DNA of 64,000 nucleotides from Methyloversatilis discipulorum. GTDB lineage: Bacteria > Pseudomonadota > Gammaproteobacteria > Burkholderiales > Rhodocyclaceae. Under the pieces are notes generated by a model. That model searched no databases. It saw only the letters and a list, made by a program, of their open reading frames with translations, and was not told where the DNA came from. A program made the position numbers and the translations under genes. The number at the start of each line of letters is the position of its first letter. Position 1 is the stretch's first letter. This document shows positions 59,903 to 64,000 of the stretch, piece after piece. Where the stretch lies: positions 558,001 to 622,000 of the forward strand of contig NZ_ARVV01000001.1 of NCBI RefSeq assembly GCF_000385375.1, read 5' to 3'.

Positions 59903-60676
59903 ATGAAATACCTGCGCCTGCGCCATAACGGCGCCGAACGCCTGGGCCGCATCAATGGCGATGCGGTCGAACTGCTGGACGGCGATCTGTTCGCCAACCC
60001 GGCACCGACCGGTGAGACCGTGCAGCTGGACGGCATCGAGTGGCTGATGCCCTGCCTGCCGCCGAAGATGGTCATCATCGTGCACAACATCCGCGCCGCA
60101 GTGGAAAAGGCCGGTCATCCGATTCCGGAAGATCCGCTCTACCTGGTGCGCTCGCCGCAGGCGCTGAACTGGCACCAGCAGCCCATCCCGAAGCCGGCCG
60201 GCTTCGACGGTCGCGTGTTCTACGAAGGCGAACTGGGCGTCGTCGTCGGCAAGGTCGCGCGCAATCTGGACGAGGCGCAGGCCGCCGACGCCATCTTCGG
60301 CTACACCTGCATCAACGACGTCAGCGCGCTCGAACTGGTGGACAAGAACCCGTCCTTCGGCCAATGGACGCGCGCCAAGAGCTTTGACGGCTTCGGCTGC
60401 TTCGGCCCGGTCATTTCGACCGACCCGCTGCCGGCCGACGCCGAAATCGTCACCACGGTCGGTGGCCGCGAACGCCAGCGCTACCCGGTGACCGACATGA
60501 TCTTCTCGCCGGCGCAGCTGGTGTCGCGCATTTCGCGCGACATGACGCTGATGCCGGGCGACGTGATCTGCTGCGGCACCTCGGTCGGCGTGCTGCCGAT
60601 GAAGCCGGGCACCACGGTCGAGGTCACCGTCAGTGGCGTCGGCACGCTGACCAACACCTACGCACCGACCGAGTAG
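59903..60676 (+). CDS. Fumarylacetoacetate hydrolase-family protein
   Basis: 257 aa. The FAH fold has the metal-binding Glu pair in FYEGELGVVVGKVA, and FGYTCINDVSALELVDKNPSFGQWTRAKSFDGFG, split by a turn, then MTLMPGDVICCGTSVGV. Likely a C-C bond hydrolase or decarboxylase/hydratase of aromatic catabolism or an oxaloacetate decarboxylase type; the substrate cannot be told from sequence. ATG 59903 follows GGAAGAG; the frame starts at 59840. It ends the qor-led series. Confidence 0.88.
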   Translation: MKYLRLRHNGAERLGRINGDAVELLDGDLFANPAPTGETVQLDGIEWLMPCLPPKMVIIVHNIRAAVEKAGHPIPEDPLYLVRSPQALNWHQQPIPKPAGFDGRVFYEGELGVVVGKVARNLDEAQAADAIFGYTCINDVSALELVDKNPSFGQWTRAKSFDGFGCFGPVISTDPLPADAEIVTTVGGRERQRYPVTDMIFSPAQLVSRISRDMTLMPGDVICCGTSVGVLPMKPGTTVEVTVSGVGTLTNTYAPTE

Positions 60677-60755
60677 GGCCGCCGCGGCATGAACAGCCGC
60701 GCTCCGATCGACCTGCATCAATACGGCCGGCCGCGCGCACAGGCATCCTGAAAAT

Positions 60756-62489
60756 ATGGACGCCCACGCCGGCCTGCCCCATCTGCAGCCCATCCTGCTC
60801 TTCCTCGCCATCGCCGGTCTGGTGATGCCGCTGCTCGCCCGCGCGCGGGTGAGCCAGGTGGTTGCCTTCCTGGTGATCGGTGCGCTGGTCGGGCCGAACG
60901 GACTGGGCCGCATCGCGGCCGACCACGCCTGGCTGCGCTGGCTCACCATCGCCGACGGCGAAGGTGTGCGCGTGCTGGCCGAACTGGGCGTGGTGTTCAT
61001 GCTGTTCGTGATCGGCCTTGAGCTGCCGGCGCGCCAGCTGTGGTCGCTGCGCCGATGGGTACTCGGTGTCGGCAGCGCGCAATGGCTGGGCTGCGCTGCG
61101 CTGATCGGCGCCGTCGCGCTGGCCTTCGGCCACAGCGAAGAAACGGCGGTGGTGCTCGGCCTCGGTCTTGCCATGTCGTCGACTGCAGTGGTGATGCAGT
61201 TGCTGGCCGAATCCGGCCAGACCCGCTCCACTGTCGGCCGCATGAGTTTCGCCGTGCTGCTGCTGCAGGACATCGCCGTCGTGCCGCTGCTCATCCTGCT
61301 CGGTCTGATGGCCGGCCAGAGTGGAGAGGGCGGCGGCGGGCATTTCCTGATGCTGATGCTGACCGCGCTGCTGAAGGCGGCGGCGGCCGTGGCGCTCATC
61401 CTGCTGACCGGACGCCTCGTGCTGACCCCGCTGTTCCGCCGCGTGTCGGTCACCACCCAGGCCGACAGCTTCATGGCGCTGACGCTGTTCGCCACGCTTG
61501 GCGTGGCGGCGCTGACCGGCGCCGCCGGCCTGTCGATGGCGCTCGGCGCCTTCCTCGCCGGCCTGATGCTGGCCGAAACCGAATACCGTCACGCCGCGCT
61601 GCTCGCCATCGAGCCGTTCAAGGGTCTGTTGATGGGCCTGTTCTTCGTGTCGGTCGGCATGAGCCTCGATCTGCTGCAGGTGGCCGGCGACGCCGGCTGG
61701 CTGGTCGCTTCGGTGCTCGGCCTGTACGCCATCAAGAGCGCGACCATGTACGGCTTGTTCCGGCGCAGCGGCCTGAGCCGCGGCGAGGCGGCCGAGGCGG
61801 CGCTGCTGCTCGGCCAGGCCGGCGAATTCGGCTTCATCGTCATCGGCGTGGCCATCGCCGGTGGCGTGCTGGCCGGCGCGGTCGGCAATTTCATGCTGCT
61901 GGTGGTGACCTTGAGCATGTTCCTGACGCCGCTGGCGGCGCGGGCAGGCCGCGTGCTGCGGCAGAAGCTCGACACGCGCGAGGCCGACGCACCCGCGTCA
62001 TTGCCGGACGACGAAGCCGACGAGGACGTGGTCATCATCGCCGGCTTCGGCCGCGTCGGCCAGCTGGTGGCGCGCCTGCTCGACCGGGCCGACGTACGCT
62101 GGGTGGCGATCGAGCGCCACGTCGCGGCGGCGGCCGAACATCACGCGCAGGGGCGACCGGTCATCGTCGGCGATGCCGGCAGGCCGGCTCTGCTGCATCA
62201 CCTCGGCGCCGGCCGCGCGCGCGCCATCGTCGTCACGATGGACGACATGGCCGCGGCCCGCCACGTGGTACACAGCCTGCGCGCCGAATTTCCGGCGCTG
62301 CCGCTGATCGCGCGTGCGCGCGATGCCGCACATGCGCGCGAGCTGTTGGCGGCGGGGGCCAGCGAAGTGATTCCCGAAGCGCTCGAAGCGGCGCTGCAGA
62401 TGGGGGTGCATGTGCTCGACCGTGTCGGCGTCGATGCCGACACGGGCGCTCGCCTGATCGAGTCGGAGCGGGCGGCCGGCAGCGCCTGA
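60756..62489 (+). CDS. CPA2-family cation:proton antiporter with RCK (TrkA-N) domain
   Basis: 577 aa. About 12-13 membrane helices (1-400) are followed by a cytoplasmic NAD-binding RCK domain (from ~425, VVIIAGFGRVGQLVARLL) that ends with GASEVIPEALEAALQMGVHVL. Similar to KefB/KefC and RosB-type K+/H+ antiporters; no KefF/KefG partner was seen. It has no clear ribosome-binding site at ATG 60756. Confidence 0.92.
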   Translation: MDAHAGLPHLQPILLFLAIAGLVMPLLARARVSQVVAFLVIGALVGPNGLGRIAADHAWLRWLTIADGEGVRVLAELGVVFMLFVIGLELPARQLWSLRRWVLGVGSAQWLGCAALIGAVALAFGHSEETAVVLGLGLAMSSTAVVMQLLAESGQTRSTVGRMSFAVLLLQDIAVVPLLILLGLMAGQSGEGGGGHFLMLMLTALLKAAAAVALILLTGRLVLTPLFRRVSVTTQADSFMALTLFATLGVAALTGAAGLSMALGAFLAGLMLAETEYRHAALLAIEPFKGLLMGLFFVSVGMSLDLLQVAGDAGWLVASVLGLYAIKSATMYGLFRRSGLSRGEAAEAALLLGQAGEFGFIVIGVAIAGGVLAGAVGNFMLLVVTLSMFLTPLAARAGRVLRQKLDTREADAPASLPDDEADEDVVIIAGFGRVGQLVARLLDRADVRWVAIERHVAAAAEHHAQGRPVIVGDAGRPALLHHLGAGRARAIVVTMDDMAAARHVVHSLRAEFPALPLIARARDAAHARELLAAGASEVIPEALEAALQMGVHVLDRVGVDADTGARLIESERAAGSA

Positions 62490-62507
62490 GCGCCGCCGGT
62501 CACCGGT

Positions 62508-63011
62508 TCAGGGCTTGACGCCCGGCGGCAGCGCCGGCTTGCTTTCGGTGGCCGACGGCAGCGGGTGGTCGTGACCTTCGATAGCCGGGTGTTCGTAGCC
62601 GGCGTGCACCTTGTGGGTGGCCGTCGTGGCGCCCGGCGGCAGGGCCGGCCTGTTCTCCACCGCGGTCGGCACATGCTGTTCGTGGCCCTCGATCGCCGGA
62701 TGCTCCTGGCCGGCGTGAACCTTCTTCGTTTTCGTGCTCACGCCAGGCGGCAGTGCCGGCGTGTTCTCGACCGCGGTCGGCACGTGCTGGTCATGGCCTT
62801 CGACCGCCGGGTGTTCGTAGCCGGCGTGCACCTTCTTCGACTTCGTGCTGACGCCGGGAGGCAGCGCAGGCTTGGCCGCGACATTGGCCGGCTTCTTGCC
62901 CTTGACGGCCTCGGCCGGGTGGTCGGCGCCGGCGTGCTTGCCCGACGCGTCGGCCCATACCGGGCCGCTCATACAGAGGGAAAGCGCGATGACTGCCCAT
63001 TCCTTTTTCAT
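62508..63011 (-). CDS. Periplasmic His-rich tandem-repeat protein
   Basis: 167 aa. A signal peptide (1-20, ending PVWA) is followed by a lead-in KHAGADHPAE and then three tandem 37-residue repeats (47-83, 84-120, 121-157) plus a 10-residue partial copy. Each unit has the form PALPPGV...KVHAGxEHPAxEGHxxHVPTAVEN, with four to five His. No known domain. The density of His and acidic residues suggests metal (Zn, Cu, Ni) binding in the periplasm. GGAAG lies just upstream of the ATG on the minus strand. It stands alone. Confidence 0.85.
   Translation of the reverse strand: MKKEWAVIALSLCMSGPVWADASGKHAGADHPAEAVKGKKPANVAAKPALPPGVSTKSKKVHAGYEHPAVEGHDQHVPTAVENTPALPPGVSTKTKKVHAGQEHPAIEGHEQHVPTAVENRPALPPGATTATHKVHAGYEHPAIEGHDHPLPSATESKPALPPGVKP
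62511..62873 (-). repeat. Tandem 111-bp repeats (3.3 copies) within a coding sequence
   Basis: Three near-identical 111-bp units (coding for 37 aa each) and a 30-bp partial copy. Copies 1 and 2 are most similar to each other; copy 3 is more diverged at its end. The copy number could vary between strains. Confidence 0.85.
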
Positions 63012-63136
63012 GATGTCTTCCTTCCGATTGGTGGGTTGTTTATAACCAGTCTGCGCTGGATTCCGCGCCGCAACATTGACATGACTCAAACGGCAGCAGG
63101 GAGCATTCTGCCGGCCGGGGTTATGCTTCCGATCCA

Positions 63137-63952
63137 ATGAACATACCGTCTTCCCGGCTGCTTTTCCTGCACGCAAACGGCTATCCGGCGGGCGTTTATC
63201 GCGCCTTCCTCGATCTGCTGGCAACGCGCTGGACGGTCCACGCGATCGACACCATAGGCACCGAAGCGCAGCACCGCCCCGGTCATGGCTGGCGGCGCAT
63301 GCGGGCGCAGGTGATGGACTGCATCGACGCGCTGCCCGACGGACCGCTGGTGCTGGTCGGACATTCGATGGGCGGCTATCTGGCCGCGATGGCGGCTGCG
63401 CGGCTGCCGCAGCGGGTGTCACAGGTCGTGTTGATCGATTCGCCGATGGTGCTCGGCTGGCGGGCAACGCTGGTGTCGGCCGCAAAGGCCACCGGACTCA
63501 CCTGGAAGCTCGGCCCGGCGCCGGTCGCGGCGCGCAGGCGCAACCACTGGGCGTCGCGCGAGGAAGCGCGCGCCCATCTGGGCAGCAAAGATTTCGTGCG
63601 GCGCTGGGCGCCCGGTGTGCTCGAAGATTTCGTCCACGCCGGCCTGCACGAGCACCCCGGTGGTGGGGTCACGCTGGCCATCCCACGCGAAACCGAGCGC
63701 GACGTGTACGCGACCATCGCCCACCGCGATGCGCTGCTCGCCGTGCGCCGGCTGCGCGCCCGCGGTACGCCGGTCGGTTTCATCACCGGCAGTCATTCGG
63801 AAGAAACCCGCCTCGCCGGTCGCGAACAGAACCGCCGTTTCTGGGGGGCGAGCTGGGTGGAACTGCCGACCGGCCATCTGGTGCCGATGGAGGCGCCGGA
63901 AGCGTGTGCGCGGGCAGTGCTGGAAATGATCGAGCGGGGCGGAGGCCAGTGA
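63137..63952 (+). CDS. Alpha/beta hydrolase
   Basis: 271 aa. The nucleophile elbow is GHSMGGYLAAM with Ser as nucleophile; an early HANGYPAGVYRAF oxyanion-type segment and a late His in LPTGHLVPMEAP complete the triad. No signal peptide, so probably cytoplasmic. It could be an esterase/lipase or a C-C hydrolase; nothing nearby hints at a substrate. It is divergent from the His-rich repeat gene. Confidence 0.88.
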   Translation: MNIPSSRLLFLHANGYPAGVYRAFLDLLATRWTVHAIDTIGTEAQHRPGHGWRRMRAQVMDCIDALPDGPLVLVGHSMGGYLAAMAAARLPQRVSQVVLIDSPMVLGWRATLVSAAKATGLTWKLGPAPVAARRRNHWASREEARAHLGSKDFVRRWAPGVLEDFVHAGLHEHPGGGVTLAIPRETERDVYATIAHRDALLAVRRLRARGTPVGFITGSHSEETRLAGREQNRRFWGASWVELPTGHLVPMEAPEACARAVLEMIERGGGQ

Positions 63953-64000
63953 GCGCAGGGCGATCACCGGCCCTTCCTGCAAGAGACGCTGACCGCGATC

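Noticed and set aside
63949..64000. Possible gene starting at GTG overlapping the final hydrolase stop
   Set aside because: Only about 17 codons are visible before the window ends, with no ribosome-binding site or recognisable start; cannot be supported.

Overview
The window is a GC-rich (about two thirds G+C by eye), densely packed stretch of chromosome from a Gram-negative bacterium, most likely a betaproteobacterium of the Rhodocyclales type; a Methyloversatilis/Azoarcus-like genome is my guess. The evidence is gene order and family content: lnt-glyQ-glyS-gmhB-plsC; rpsU-yqeY-dnaG-rpoD opposite tsaD, plsY, folB and ogt; leuS-lptE-holA-proA; a PEP-CTERM protein; a GlrK/GlrR sigma-54 two-component system; and a TAXI-type binding protein. 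No rRNA operon, transposase, phage gene or CRISPR array was seen. There is one tRNA gene.

Layout. 1-7065: housekeeping block (lipoprotein acylation, glycyl-tRNA synthetase, heptose phosphatase, acyltransferase, YgjP peptidase, glyoxalase I). 7165-13557: a PEP-CTERM protein, then on the minus strand an HD-GYP response regulator followed by a large hybrid kinase, then an orphan TAXI-type receptor. 13607-19453: a complete RND tripartite efflux operon driven by a strong promoter that contains an AcrR-like operator. 19460-24164: a bactofilin, then the GlrK/QseG-like/GlrR operon and a BON-domain protein with its own sigma-54-like promoter. 24185-26903: FprA/ODP-like metallo-hydrolase, tRNA-Ile(CAT), a phosphodiesterase/phosphatase-family protein and a CBS protein. 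26961-31726 (minus): the macromolecular synthesis operon. 31856-34981: tsaD, plsY, folB, ogt and a chalcone-isomerase-like protein. 35181-37916: a Slam-like TPR/beta-barrel protein followed by an exported FecR-domain protein with a TbpB-like C-terminal barrel. 37937-45150 (minus): MarC, proA, holA, lptE, leuS, MscS. 45287-54754: uvrD, a Sel1 protein, a poly-gamma-glutamate hydrolase-like protein, then a c-di-GMP block (substrate-binding protein, GAF/PAS/GGDEF/EAL protein, MASE2-GGDEF-PAS protein). 54788-63952: two orphan ParA ATPases, a quinone oxidoreductase/SDR/ParA/FMN reductase/FAH string, a CPA2 antiporter, a His-rich tandem-repeat protein and a hydrolase.

How it fits together. Three clusters deal with envelope function or signalling: efflux plus bactofilin plus GlrKR; the Slam-FecR pair; and the SBP-GGDEF/EAL pair, where overlapping genes suggest a periplasmic ligand sets c-di-GMP turnover. 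The most novel-looking item is the Slam-FecR pair. The clearest regulatory finds are the AcrR-like operator, with no adjacent TetR gene, and the sigma-54-like promoter directly downstream of glrR. A recurrent TAGAAT-type -10 box precedes many genes, and in tsaD and uvrD it lies exactly 7 nt before ATG, which suggests leaderless transcripts.
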